DNA of 64,000 nt from the NCBI GenBank assembly GCA_036924085.1, contig JAVGWX010000002.1, positions 44,659,666-44,723,665 of the forward strand, read 5' to 3'. The stretch is from Ariolimax columbianus. Its lineage: Eukaryota; Mollusca; Gastropoda; Stylommatophora; Arionidae. How positions within the stretch are numbered: position 1 is the first letter of the stretch; each line of letters begins with the position of its first letter. Under the pieces are notes generated by a model. The model ran no database searches. It was given only the letters and a program-made list of their open reading frames with translations, and had not been told where the DNA came from. Positions 1 to 10,599 of this stretch are shown here, in pieces. Made by a program: the position numbers and the translations under genes.

Positions 1-400
1 TCGGTTCAACTGGTAATAGGCATCGTTTTTGGTGTAACCAGTATGTTCGGTTTCCCATTTGGTCATGTATCTGGCTTTGATAAGCCGTTTTGACTCTTCG
101 TACGTCATACTAGTATCTGTTTGTGGTAGTCTTGCACCTTCTTTTGCCAGTCTGTCTGCCTCCTCGTTGCCTTGGATGTTGCAGTGTGATGGGACCCACT
201 GTACCACTACCCTTTTTGGTGTTTTTCTGGCTTTTTAGCGCTGTGACTACGGCGAGAGCATCTGTAAGCAGGACTATATGGCCGTTTAGTTTGAAAAGCA
301 TTGGTTCAAACCCTAGCAGGGACAACCTTATGTCCACCCAGTTTAGCCTATCAAAGCAGTGCAACGATAATCTTACATTGTTTAAATGAACAACATACAC
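1..400 (-). pseudogene. Non-LTR retrotransposon RNase H domain, broken fragment
   Basis: Read on the minus strand this is the end of an RNase H domain of a LINE ORF2. A first frame gives VLLTDALAVVTALKSQKN, matching the conserved TDA segment of RNase HI. The next frame gives VVQWVPSHC and then NIQGNEEADRLAKEGARLPQ, the His loop and the final Asp of the fold. It continues as MTYEESKRLIKARY and runs off the window edge. Compared with the sister copy at 41.5-42.0 kb, about 50 bases between the two halves are missing, which creates the frame change. The element is therefore dead. RNase H removes the RNA strand of the cDNA hybrid during target-primed reverse transcription. The family looks like the RNase H-bearing I/Jockey-type LINEs common in molluscs; the clade is inferred. 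Confidence 0.8.
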
Positions 401-599
401 CTGGCGATCTGCGAGTCTTCTCTAGTGTCATACAGTTTACCCCTCAATCTGGTGACATGGACCATGCTGTCACACTGCATCTCTCGTGTAGCCGACATAC
501 CTTGAGAGGAAGTTAAATTGTTACTGTACTAGTTATGACAAGTGTTAGCTATGGTGCAGGGAAAGGATAGGTTGTTTAAAAACAAAACAACATCCGGTC

Positions 600-745
600 A
601 TTCACTTCGTCTTGTAATTATCATGTCAGAATCTTTCAGCTCCCTGTGAAGCACAGTTCTTCAACAAATGCACACCAAGTCCTGCTGTCCTGAACCATCC
701 GTTTCAGCTCTGTTCACGCTTTCCTTTGTATTGTATTTGTTTCGA
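600..745 (-). pseudogene. LINE ORF2 C-terminal tail (copy 1)
   Basis: The minus strand reads KRMVQDSRTWCAFVEELCF followed by a stop. This is the characteristic last segment of many LINE ORF2 proteins (a Q-D-R-x-x-W type helix before the terminus). A related tail lies at 54,330-54,445 (minus), where the same segment reads MERMNQDRTTCYVVVEDLCL and stop. The two copies align over about 90 bases with scattered substitutions. Nothing upstream of the tail is recognisable here, so this is a short dead fragment. The match is by pattern only. Confidence 0.55.
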
Positions 746-1029
746 CCTCTCTTCTTCATGTGCGTTTTGGTCTGACTCTGATTCTCTTGTCTTTGCGATT
801 TCAGAGCAGAGGCTGTCTTGTATATTATCAGCTGGTTTCCTTAATATGTTTCCCATGTAGCACGAGCGTCTTCTCCCAATCCCATGTTTCACTTATATCT
901 TTCCGCTTCTGTCCCACATTAATGGTCTTATACCTTCTCCTTATTTTGTGCAGTCACCCATTTTCGGAATTCAGTTTCCTTTCCGTTGTTCTGTTTCTTG
1001 TTTATCCATATTCCACCTTCAAATGGCGG
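746..1029. other. Unassigned, pyrimidine-rich, no gene seen
   Basis: T- and C-rich sequence on the plus strand with no recognisable domain. Short open frames here have no similarity that I can name. Confidence 0.5.
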
Positions 1030-1220
1030 CCAGAACACTGCATCATGCAGCCTGGCTTAGAGAATGGGGATCGAAACGGGAAAGCAAACCCTGACACAAA
1101 AATGCACCGTTGAAGCCGGATGTGTCGGGCCGAAAGGCGCAGATACCAACGCCTTTTTTTAAACAGCGACACAACATCCTTTTCAGGACGAAAAAAAAAA
1201 AAGAAAGAAAAAGAAACACA
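1030..1220 (+). repeat. Family B SINE-like repeat, partial copy 1
   Basis: The block GGGATCGAAACGGGAAAGC, then CGGATGTGTCGGGCCGAAAG and CGACACAACATCC, matches the middle and 3' half of the family seen better at 2,030-2,380 and 47.9-51.3 kb. It ends in an A-rich run with AAAGAAAG, like the A/GAA-rich tails of the other copies. The 5' third is absent, consistent with 5' truncation during retroposition. Confidence 0.65.
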
Positions 1221-1729
1221 TGGGATTCAGTTCAGTTCATCCCATAACCCATCAGGTCGTTGGGGCACACACGAAGACACCCCCAAAATCCCACGCCATG
1301 GGATTAACAACCGCATTATGTAATAACTCCTGTGACTTAATACGTACTACAAACAAATGGATTTCCAGTTCCCGAAAACCAGGATAGCGTAAACCAAATA
1401 CAGTATTGGACCTGCCCTCTGTTATCTGAAGTGACTGGTGAACGATGAATGATGGACGGCCTGGAAATATTAGATAAATGGGCCCCTCTGAAGCCAGCAC
1501 TTGTATTTCCAGATGAGACTGTCATCCACTTGTACACCAATTTGTCGTGACGATGTACATAGTTAGATGAAGTGGGCATGTTCTTTCCCACTAAAGCTGG
1601 GGTTCACACGTGCAAGCGTAGAAGATGGTTTGCTATTGTGGTTTTCAAGCGGCCAACTCCTGAAACTTGGTCTTTTTCTTGTAGTGATGCGGTATTGTCA
1701 CTTGGAAAGTAAGGTAAAGATAGTCCCAA
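1221..1729. other. Unassigned, no gene seen
   Basis: No coding domain, RNA gene or clear repeat recognised. Open frames of 62-84 codons on both strands have no recognisable features. Confidence 0.4.
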
Positions 1730-1935
1730 AGCAGACTCTCTGCTGTCGGGGGTGAAGTGTTAGAGACTTCATTATATTAGGTCTCTTTTTTTTATGAGGT
1801 AGGTTGGCCAGTTCTCTTCCCTAAAAGTTCGACAGGCACTATTGACAGCTGGAGCGTGTCGATAGCGGGGATCGAACCTTGTCCCTTTTCCGTGAGAGGC
1901 CAGCACTCTACCCTCTGCTGGTCAGACGTGTTGTA
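1730..1935 (-). repeat. tRNA-derived SINE, family A, copy 1
   Basis: On the minus strand a tRNA-like head carries GGTAGAGTGCTGGCC (A-box side) and AAGGTTCGATCCCCGC, an almost perfect B box. It is followed by the family body: AGGGAAGAGAACTGGCCAAC, then AGTCTCTAACACTTCA near the 3' end. The same body occurs at 16.1, 21.9, 40.9, 55.1, 57.6 and 63.2 kb. The internal polymerase III promoter and dispersal point to a SINE rather than a functional tRNA gene. Confidence 0.75.
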
Positions 1936-2029
1936 TCAATATAACACATTTCAAATTCATCCTTCCCGTAGCCTAGATGGCTATTGTCGTATCACATTTC
2001 ATGGACCGTCTGGTTTCCTCATCTTCTGG

Positions 2030-2380
2030 GATCAAGATGCTGAGCAGTGCGTGAGCTGCAGTTGTCAGTGGTCAAAAACTGACTGCTAGCATTAAGGACA
2101 GCGAACCAGAGCTGCAAAGACCCTTCTACCAATACTCCCCTTATACATAGGGTGTATTGCTTCTACACCCCCAAGCGGCGATCCTTTATAACAGAGCAGA
2201 CTGGCTAAGGAGAAGGGATCGAAGAGGGAAAGCTAACCCGGTACCCAAAAATGCCTGCTGTAATCGGATCGAAAGGTGCAAATATCGCAGTCAAGCTGTA
2301 AACTACGACACAAGGCATTCCGTTCTCCCGACAACAGCCCTTTTCGGGCCCTGGAAGCTAGAGTTTGAGAACGAATGAGT
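2030..2380 (+). repeat. Family B SINE-like repeat, near-full copy 2
   Basis: This is the plus-oriented reference copy. It starts with GCTGAGCAGTGCGTGAGCTG, passes through CAGCGAACCAGAGCTGC and GGCTAAGGAGAAGGGATCGA, then CGGATCGAAAGGTGCAAATA and AACTACGACACAAGGCATTC. Related copies lie at 1.03, 47.9, 48.8, 49.7, 51.1 and 62.4 kb. I see no clear tRNA head, so its RNA of origin is unknown. Other copies end in (GAA)n and one is flanked by a target-site duplication, which argues for retroposition. Confidence 0.7.
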
Positions 2381-2744
2381 AAGATACGTTTGCTCTTCTG
2401 TCTGCCTATCATCAATATTTCGGTATATTATTAACCAAGCCTTCTCGAGTCTTACTCTCCTGCTTGTTCCATAATCCATCCACTGGAGCCAGCATGTACT
2501 TTCATTTTGATAACACGAATAACAATTATATTTTGCATTATCTTTTTGGACAATATTGGATAAAATTAGACTAAATGAGATTACACCCCAGTCTTGAAAC
2601 GGGGAATATATATTTTTAAGACCAGGGAAATATTCCTTTTACTCGCTTATATACTATCTATTTACAAATGAGATTTTAATGACGTTCTGGTATAAAAGGA
2701 AGAGTTAAAGACTGCATTGAAGAGAGTATAATCGTTCATGTTTC
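2381..2744. other. Unassigned AT-rich spacer
   Basis: AT-rich with no gene, array or element recognised. Confidence 0.5.
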
Positions 2745-3335
2745 CAAACCAAAATATACCCCCATATAACTTTGCAAACCCCTATATACCCCATTGAGGA
2801 CCTCCATCATAACTTTACAAACCCCCATATACCCCATTGAGGACCCCCCACATAACTTTGCAAACCCCCATTTACCTCTTCGTGATCCTCACATACCTCT
2901 TCGCGACCCCACATAACATTGCAAACCCCAATATACCCCTTGAGGACACCCACATAACTTTGCATACCCCTTCGTGACTCTCCACATAACTTTGCATACC
3001 CCCTTCGTGACTCCCCACATAACTTTGCAAACCATCATATACCCCCTTGAGGACCCCCACATAACTTTGCAAACTCCCACATACCTCTTCGTGACCCCCA
3101 TATAATTTGCAAACCCCCATATACCCCCTTGAGTACCCCCCCCCCCACAACTTTGCATACCCCCTTCGTGACCCTCCACATAACTTTGCAAACCCTCATC
3201 GCTCGCGACCCCATATAACTTTGCAAACCTCCATATACCATTTTGAGGACCCCCACACGACTCTTTGCAAACCCCCATATAACCCTTTGGTGGCGCCACA
3301 TAACATTACTAACTCTCATATACCCTTTCGTGAAC
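2745..3335. repeat. Degenerate minisatellite, unit about 44 bp
   Basis: Repeats of CATATAACTTTGCAAACCCC, followed by ATATACCCCTTGAGGA or ACCTCTTCGTGACC, make about 13 imperfect units. Unit variants differ in the second half. The plus strand is C-rich and G-poor. Open frames on the minus strand are shadows of the repeat. Confidence 0.85.
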
Positions 3336-3797
3336 CCCTGCAGTACTGTTCACGGACGTTAGGTTGAGGACCACTGTCTTCCAGGATTGAACAAACTCAC
3401 TAGCGCTACCTGTCCTTCCTCTCTGCTATATGAAGTCGGTGAAGATTTTGAGATAGCCTCCACAGAGCGCCACTTCCTCATACACCTGCACCCTTATCGT
3501 TCCAACAGTGACCTCCCTTCTCCCCTTTCTTCTCTATGACCGACAATCGTTGGCTATGCAGGCACAGAACGGAAAAACTTTTAAAGTACATGTTAGTCAA
3601 CTTTATCAGCGCTGAGTTAAATTTGCTCACCTGTTGTGATGTAACATCACGATGTCATTATTCTACCTTGGAACTCACAGGTATGCAGAAGTGCATCTTA
3701 AGAGATAAGTACTTTTAGCTTATATCAGTATCTTCTCCTTGTGGATACAATGCCTCTACGCCAGGCTTGGGGCAAAAGAATGCAGCTACTCGGGTTT
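3336..3797. other. Unassigned, no gene seen
   Basis: Non-repetitive sequence with no recognised domain. Confidence 0.4.
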
Positions 3798-4612
3798 TTT
3801 GTTTTTCTCCAATGTGCAGCTGGTCCCTCCTAAAGGAAGCCTGTCTAATTTGCAGCCATTCACATATTTTCTCCAATTTCCAGCCATTCACATGTTTTCT
3901 CCAATGTGCAGCTGGTCCCTCCTAAAGGAAGCCTGTCTAATTTGCAGCCATTCACCTGTTTTCTCCAATGTGCAACTGGTGCCTCCCAAAGGAAGCCTGT
4001 CTAATTTGCAGCCATTCACATGTTTTCTCCAATGTGCAGCTGGTCCCTCCTAAAGGAAGCCTGTCTAATTTGCAGCCATTCACATGTTTTCTTCAATGTG
4101 CAGCTGGTGCCTCCTAAAGGAAGCCTGTCTAATTTGCAGCCATTCACCTGTTTTCTTCAATGTGCAGCTGGTCCCTCCTAAAGGAAGCCTAATTTGCAGT
4201 CATTCACGTGTTTTCTCCAGTGTATAGCTGGTCCCTATTAAAGGAAGCCTGTCTAATTTGCAGCCATTCGCCTGTTTTCTCCAATGTGCAGCTGGTCCCT
4301 CCTAAAGGAAGCCTAATTTGCAGTCATTCACCTGTTTTCTCCAGTGTATAGCTGGTCCCTCTTAAAGGAACCCTGTCTAATTTGCAGCCATTTACCTGTT
4401 TTCTCCAGTGTGCAGCTGGTCCCTCCAAAAGGAAGCCTGTCTAATTTGCAGCCATTCACCTGTTTTCTCCAGTGTGTAGCTGGTCCCTTCTAAAGGAAGC
4501 CTGTCTAATTTGCAGCCATTCACCTGTTTTCTCCAGTGTGTAGCTGTTCCCTCCTAAAGGAAGCCTGTCTAATTTGCAGCCATTCACCTGTTTTCTCCAG
4601 TGTGTAGCATGG
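3798..4612. repeat. 64-bp minisatellite, about 12 copies
   Basis: The unit contains TGTGCAGCTGGTCCCTCC, TAAAGGAAGCCTGTCTAATT and TGCAGCCATTCACCTGTTTT. Several units lack the GTCTA segment, giving a shorter class. Units remain highly similar from end to end, which suggests recent homogenisation. Confidence 0.92.
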
Positions 4613-4899
4613 GTTTCAACTGCTAGTGGTCCCTTGACACAAAGACTGCTTCCCAGAACTTACAATGGTTATTTATAATAGCATATGTTTTTTTTCATGA
4701 TGAGTTTGCTCGCTCTGTGCGCAACATTTTTAGTCACTTTTTACGACACATTTGGAAGATGACCGTGATAATATTCTTTGCACCCGGGTACCGTACTATG
4801 CATGCTGTAAAGGTCGACCACAGAGGGTTGTTTATGGGACTAGCATTGTTGCTACCTTAAGACACCTCCAGGCAGTGGTGGTCACTGAGCGGTTTGTCA
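4613..4899. other. Unassigned spacer
   Basis: No gene recognised. A motif around 4,735 (TTTTTACGACACATTTGGAA) recalls similar strings near 45,060, 45,580 and 61,390, a weak hint of another dispersed element. Confidence 0.35.
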
Positions 4900-5570
4900 G
4901 TCGTTAAGCAAGTATATAAGAAGAAGCAAGAACATAGACCACATAGAGGGAAAACCAAAATAAAGTCCACGGACACAACAGACCTCAAGTTGCTAGAGAA
5001 AAGGAAGACGTCGCAAAAGTCACAAGTTTCGAATATCTCGACTCCACTCAAATCAACGTTGATTGCCACAACGAAATCGGGAGAAGAATGGACAGGTGGC
5101 AGCGCTGAGGTTACATTAAGTGAGAAACGTAAATAAGAACACAATCAAAATAACAATTCTGAGGACATGGATCATACTATGGCAACACACATATGCAAAA
5201 CATGGACAATCGCGAAATCACTGAAGAAGAACATATCTTTCAAGCTAAAATGCTACAGAAAAGTTCTCAGAAAACCACACACAGCCAACAGAAAACTGGA
5301 GACGTCATAAAAGAGGTGGGTATCGAAAACAATTAGTTGTTATATTAGCTTTACGTCTAGGAAACTAAAATACTTTAGCCTCATAACATACCACAAAAGT
5401 CTGGAAAAGACGATACCCGTACTGAAAGGTATTGTACCTGGAAAACGATGCAAAGGCAGATTTAAGAGAAGATGGACACACTACATCACAGATGTTCTGA
5501 ATTAGGCGGTAGAACTGGTTTTTCTGGTTATTCTGTAAAAGACCTGCAAATGATGATGCCGATATATAAA
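4900..5570 (+). pseudogene. LINE ORF2 C-terminal region, decayed
   Basis: The plus strand gives EDVAKVTSFEYLDSTQINVD, then NEIGRRMDRWQR and a stop. This matches the F-x-YLGS segment that follows the RT core in many LINE polymerases. Further on, ITYHKSLEKTIPVLKGIVPG, then KRCKGRFKRRW and THYITDVLN end at a stop near 5,505. This is the family's WFGH...GRRRGRPRKRW type tail. Several stops and frame changes separate the pieces, so no protein could be made. The RT catalytic core is absent. The clade is not resolvable by eye (CR1/L2-like is likely). Confidence 0.72.
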
Positions 5571-6030
5571 TATATATGGCATGATAAAAGCGCTTATCTG
5601 TGACTAGTAAACATTTTTGCTTGACGAGTACAAAAAATTATCCGTTTTTAATTGTTAATTACGTTTTTAATCGTTACTACGTAACAACTCTGGCACGATT
5701 ATTAATGATGTTACGGTTGAAACAGATTGTACATGTTTATGATGGTCAATCTAAATGGACCTCCACTGGCACAATTTAAACCTACTAAAGCCGTCGATAA
5801 ATGGTACTTACCAAGTGTGTTCAAGGACACAGACGTCATGTCTCTGACATAATTGCATTTTTGTCTGAAGAATAAATAGGCTAATATTGCGTAAGTAATA
5901 CAATTATTTTGGTTTTGTACGCATTCTTATTTATAAATAAATGGGACATAGTGTCTAGTTTAAATTTGTTAACATAACGTGCATGACTGTAGTCCGACCT
6001 TGCTGACTTGTGAACCACCCTAAAATTTGT
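5571..6030. other. Unassigned AT-rich spacer
   Basis: AT-rich with no recognisable feature. Confidence 0.5.
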
Positions 6031-6035
6031 CAACC

Positions 6036-6232
6036 CCTGTATATATATATATATGTGTGTGTGTGTAATATTTTGTTTTTATTACTCAGCGCCCTGGAGC
6101 GATTAGTTTTTTTGGGATTCGGGGGGGGGGGGGGATGTGGTTTTTCCTTCCCACTTGTCAGAGACCAGATCTGGATCCTTCCCGACCACAGAAAGGGGAG
6201 AGGAGTATGTACACATTCATATCACACATACG

Positions 6233-6294
<62 letters not shown>

Positions 6295-6305
6295 CACATA
6301 CACAG
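6036..6305. repeat. Microsatellite cluster: (AT)n, (GT)n, G-run, long (AT)n
   Basis: A short (AT)n leads into (GT)n at about 6,051-6,067, then a run of about 14 G at 6,121-6,134. An (AT)n of about 57 bases follows at 6,235-6,291. The Tyr-Ile-rich open frames here come from the TA repeat. Confidence 0.9.
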
Positions 6306-6559
6306 GCTATACTATATAAATGGTCACATTCTTCCGTCCATCTCTTCCTTTACATCACAAAGTATATCGTGTATTCTCCTTCTATCCTTTAACACAAGTT
6401 TTAGTCCTTGTATACACTGATCTCTTAATGCGTTACCACTGGTCTGTCTCCAGATGTTTACGTGACCTGTAGGTTTCCTCAGTATATATTCAGTCCATCT
6501 CCATCCGCATGGAGTTATCTCTCGCTGGCTGTTAGTTTATTTACACCTTGATAGTCTCA

Positions 6560-7365
6560 CTACATCTCTGTCATGATTGCATACCATACTCACTTTTCCT
6601 TTCCAATTGATTCTCTGGGAGCTTAGGGTCACTCTTCTTCTTCTTCGTTCATCCTTAGTTCAAGGTCCCGGTTTCTCCTACAAAGGACACCCTTGCCTAA
6701 CACTCTTCTTTTTGTTTGATCTCCTTACAGCTTTTGTCTCATATCTGTCTCGTGAGACCAGTATTGTTCTCGCTCTTCCTGCGTGGGCATGCAGCTCTGT
6801 AGGATGTGTCCACCACCACGGTATTCTTCCCACATGGACACTTCATCTGTCTCAATTCTAATTTTATTGTAAAGATGAGCCTCGAGTCTATTATGCCCAG
6901 TTCTCAGTCTGTAGATGGCGACATGCCCCTCTCTAGTTAAATCATAGTATTTGTCTTCTTATTGGTGTTGGTCAACCCATTGTTACCCTGAAGTTGGCTT
7001 TAATAATGGTGTTCGTCTCATTATGTATGATTCTTGAATTCGTTTGTGTGGCAGCTCCTCCACACTTTAGTTTGTCTGCATCTTCATTGCCTTCGATTTT
7101 GCAGCGTGAGGGAATCCACTGAATAACTGACCTTGGATATTCTACTGAGAGCTGTGTCAGCGAGTACGTGCATTGCTCGAGATTTCTATCTTTATGTTGT
7201 TCTAGAGCTGCTATTACCGACTTGGCATCAGTCAGGAATACTATGTTTTCCTGATGTATATCTTCATCTTGGATTACAAGATCGGCATCGGCCTTCAGTG
7301 TCTACTTTCGCGAGGAAGTATGTTCCCGCTGTTAAAACTAGTTTTGTCTTTTCTGTTCGTTAGCA
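6560..7365 (-). pseudogene. LINE ORF2 RNase H domain and C-terminal zinc-knuckle region, decayed
   Basis: On the minus strand about 97 stop-free codons run from near 7,275 to 6,985. They read ENIVFLTDAKSVIAALEQHK, then SVIQWIPSRCKIEGNEDADK. These are the TDA segment, the W-I-P-S-H-C loop and the N-E-x-A-D segment of RNase HI. The conserved His of the loop is Arg here (PSRC). After a stop, a CPCG-like piece and LRTGH-type tail can be traced in other frames. The copy at 54.6 kb has the same order: RNase H, then RLRTGHNRL, then CPCG. It belongs to an RNase H-bearing non-LTR retrotransposon and is no longer coding. Confidence 0.78.
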
Positions 7366-7620
7366 TGTAATAGCCACTCCACACCCTCTCTCATTTTGGG
7401 TCATCTTCTTGATGCTGCGCTGTGAACATCCAGTTGTCTTTGTTTCCTCTTGTATTGTAGTAATTTGACCTCCCCTGCCCTTGCTGTTCCAACCTGTGCA
7501 TGCTGTTTGATATGTTGTTATTTCCTCTTCCTGTTCGTGTGACCTACTTATCACCAATTGCTCTCCTTCATCTTCAGTGGTGATGGTTGTTGTCGTAGTG
7601 TCCCATTTATAAGTCTGTGA

Positions 7621-7999
7621 TTGTTATAATGCCTGATTCAAAGTGTGTGGCGGAGTCATTGTTATAATGCCTGGTTCAAAGTGTGTGGCGGAGTCATTGT
7701 TATAATGCCTGATTCAAAGTGTGTGGCGGAGTCATTGTTATAATGCCTGATTCAAAGTGTGTGGCGGAGTCATTGTTATAATGCCTGGTTCAAAGTGTGT
7801 GGCGGAGTCATTGCTATAATGCCTGATTCAAAGTGTGTGGCGGAGTCATTGTTATAATGCCTGATTCAAAGTGTGTGGCTGAGTCATTGTTATAATACCT
7901 GATTCAAAGTGTGTGGCGGAGTCATTGTTATAATGCCTTATTCAAAGTGTGTGGCGGAGTCATTGTTATAATGCCTTATTCAAAGTGTGTGGCGGAGTC
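7621..7999. repeat. 38-bp minisatellite, about 10 copies
   Basis: The unit TTGTTATAATGCCTGATTCA plus AAGTGTGTGGCGGAGTCA repeats about ten times, with mainly GATTC, GGTTC or TATTC variants. The last unit breaks off exactly at GGCGGAGTC. Confidence 0.95.
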
Positions 8000-8324
8000 T
8001 TCTCGCTGGCGAAGCTCTGTAGTCTGGGCATGATACTATTAGTTCCATGTCCTGTGTTCGAGCCGCGTAGTCTGGCTCATTTTACTTTCTTCTTGAAAAG
8101 CCTAATATTGCCTGCTTTGTCAGTAACACCATTCTTATAATAACGAAAACTGCATAAGTGGCGATAGAAACCAACTTAATGCACCAGTGGACGAAAAGTT
8201 AACCCTTGTTAGGCATTATGTAGTTGTTTCTGTTATTAATTGAATTGCTTCAAATGAATATCTTCCACGTGTGGATAACATAGCCGCTAATATGTAGCCA
8301 AGGACTGGTGACTGGCTCCCTCTC
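8000..8324. other. Unassigned, no gene seen
   Basis: No recognised domain or repeat. Confidence 0.4.
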
Positions 8325-8535
8325 TCTAGTGGACATACTTAGTCTCTCCTCCTCTCTAGTAAACACACTTAGAATTAGTCTCTTCTCCTCTCTAGTGCAC
8401 AGACTTAGACTAAGTTTCTCCTCCTCTCTAGTGCACAGACTTAGACTAAGCCTATCCTCCTCTCTAGCGCAAATACTTAGTTAGACTAAGTCTCTCATCC
8501 TCTCTAGCGCAAAGACTTAAACTAAGGCACTCCTC
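8325..8535. repeat. Degenerate minisatellite, about 36 bp, 5-6 copies
   Basis: Units share TCTCCTCCTCTCTAGTGCAC and AGACTTAGACTAAG with indels. Pyrimidine-rich on the plus strand. Confidence 0.8.
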
Positions 8536-8798
8536 TACTATCATGAGGTGCAGACATCAACACACCTTGTCCCATAGTTTCCACGGGATGTGGTAACTCC
8601 CTGCCCATTCCTCCTTAGTCGCTGCTTAGAACAGGCCTGGCAGATTACAGTGTTACAATTCTCCGTTTTTGTAACAGCGCCTTGAGGATTACATTAGTCT
8701 TATTATGTTCAACTCGGCTACAGCATTCAGCGAAGTCAGCTGATATCAGTAAAGCTGCATATTTCGCCATGTCCTTGTTGCTACATTCACTGCAGCCT

Positions 8799-9442
8799 CT
8801 ATTTGTCGCAGTCATAAAGTAAAGTGCTATTTGTCGCAGTCATAAAGTAAAGTGCTATTTGTCGCAGTCATAAAGTAAAGTGCTATTTGTCGCAGTCATA
8901 AAGTAAAGTGCTATTTGTCGCAGTCATAAAGTAAAGTGCTATTTGTCGCAGTCATAAAGTAAAGTGCTATTTGTCGCAGTCATAAAGTAAAGTGCTATTT
9001 GTCGCAGTCATAAAGTAAAGTGCTATTTGTCGCAGTCAAAAAGTAAAGTGCTATTTGTCGCAGTCATAAAGTAAAGTGCTATTTGTCGCAGTCATAAAGT
9101 AAAGTGCTATTTGTCGCAGTCAAAAAGTAAAGTGCTATTTGTCGCAGTCATAAAGTAAAGTGCTATTTGTCGCAGTCAAAAAGTAAAGTGCTATTTGTCG
9201 CAGTCAAAAAGTAAAGTGCTATTTGTCGCAGTCAAAAAGTAAAGTGCTATTTGTCGCAGTCATAAAGTAAAGTGCTATTTGTCGCAGTCATAAAGTAAAG
9301 TGCTATTTGTCGCAGTCAAAAAGTAAAGTGCTATTTGTCGCAGTCAAAAAGTAAAGTGCTATTTGTCGCAGTCATAAAGTAAAGTGCTATTTGTCGCAGT
9401 CAAAAAGTAAAGTGCTATTTGTCGCAGTCAAAAAGTAAAGTG
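8799..9442. repeat. 28-bp minisatellite, exactly 23 copies, two unit variants
   Basis: The unit is CTATTTGTCGCAGTCATAAA plus GTAAAGTG. The array length, 644 bases, equals 23 x 28. Fourteen units have CATAAA and nine have CAAAAA. The first eight units are all CATAAA and the variants mix after that. No unique spacers lie between units, so it is not a CRISPR array. Confidence 0.97.
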
Positions 9443-9549
9443 AAATACATTCACTTTTACCTCCAGAAGTCTCTCACTTGTTTTCACACCAGCTAAACAC
9501 ACCACAAAAATGTAAAAAATGTGTCTCCTACCCTCCCCTACCCCTTCTG

Positions 9550-9722
9550 CGATTCCTAGTCCTTCCATAACACGGGGAGGGGGGGGGGAGAACAACCACT
9601 AAAATATTACCTGTCTGTGCCTAGTGCCACCATAACACTGGGTGGGGGTGGGGAAGAAGAAGAGAACAACCACTCAAAGATTACCTACCTGTCTGTGCCT
9701 AGTGCCACCATAACACACACTT
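9550..9722. repeat. Two-copy tandem duplication of about 95 bp with G-runs
   Basis: CCTAGTGCCACCATAACAC and AACAACCACT recur in two to three partial copies, with a G-run in each. Confidence 0.65.
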
Positions 9723-10240
9723 TTGTTTACTTCACCTAACCAAGATTACATTGTTTATTTCTCACTACATCATCAGAACTTGTTTATATTTTCTTCTCGT
9801 TTTTTTTTTCTGGTATCCCTCTTTCCTTTCTTCTCGTTGTCACTCTCTCTTTTCCATTTGTCACACGCTCCTTTTTTGTCTTTGCGACTATATTCCTCTC
9901 TTTGAAACTCATTTCTTCACTTTTTCACTCTCGTCTTTGTACACTTTGTCGTATCAGCGTTTTTCTCTTTGTCACTTTATTATTCTCTTTTCCTAATTTT
10001 CTCACTCTCTCCTTTCTTCTTCTTCAATATTATCTTTGTCACTTTATTCTGTCTGTCACCGTCTCATTTGTTCTTTCTTTCACTCGTACATTTCTTGTAT
10101 TCACTTTGCCATTCTCTCATTTCTTATCTTTACCACTTTCGTCTTTCTTTTCTTTGTGACATTTTCATTTCTTCTTTTTGTCATCTGATTTCCTCTATCT
10201 GTTTTCTGTATTTGTTGATGCTGGATAGCAACACGACATT
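9723..10240. repeat. Pyrimidine-rich low-complexity tract
   Basis: About 500 bases almost free of long purine stretches on the plus strand, made of TTTCTC, TCACT and CTTTC words. The overlapping open frames (Ser/Phe/Leu-rich) are composition artefacts. Confidence 0.8.
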
Positions 10241-10289
10241 CGCAACATGCTTTTTGCTAAAATCGAGAAAGTCAATGGAAAAGAATGTG

Positions 10290-10590
10290 ATAGTGGAAGA
10301 AGGAGACATTGAGGTAGAGACAGAGAGAGATAGCGAGTGAATAACAGAGAGAGAGAGAGAGCGAGAGTGAATAACAGAGAGATAACGAGAGTGATTTACA
10401 TAAATATAGAGCAAAAGTGTGCGAGAGAGGCAAAGCGTGATCGAGAAATAGGAAAATAATGTAAAAGAGTGAATGAGAGAGAGAGAAAGAGAGAGAGAGT
10501 GTTTGTGTGATTGAGAGAAATGTAGAGTAAAATATTGAGTTAGAGGTAGTAAGTGTGTAAGCAATAGATTAAGAGAACTAGAGAGGAGTG
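10290..10590. repeat. Purine-rich (GA)n low-complexity tract
   Basis: GAGAGAGA runs and AGAGTGA words dominate the plus strand, the reverse bias of the tract before it. It abuts the large array at about 10,600. Confidence 0.8.
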
Positions 10591-10599
10591 GGTGAATGA

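Noticed and set aside
2872..3319. Gly/Val-rich minus-strand frames
   Set aside because: Shadows of the 44-bp minisatellite.
6010..6420. Tyr-Ile repeat proteins (also at 19.4, 22.8 and 46.3 kb)
   Set aside because: Translations of TA and CTAT microsatellites.
8799..9442. CRISPR-like array with 28-bp repeats
   Set aside because: Repeats abut directly with no unique spacers, there are no cas genes, and the context is eukaryotic.
9723..10340. Ser/Phe/Leu-rich membrane proteins
   Set aside because: Overlapping frames in a pyrimidine-rich tract, all three open, no start context.
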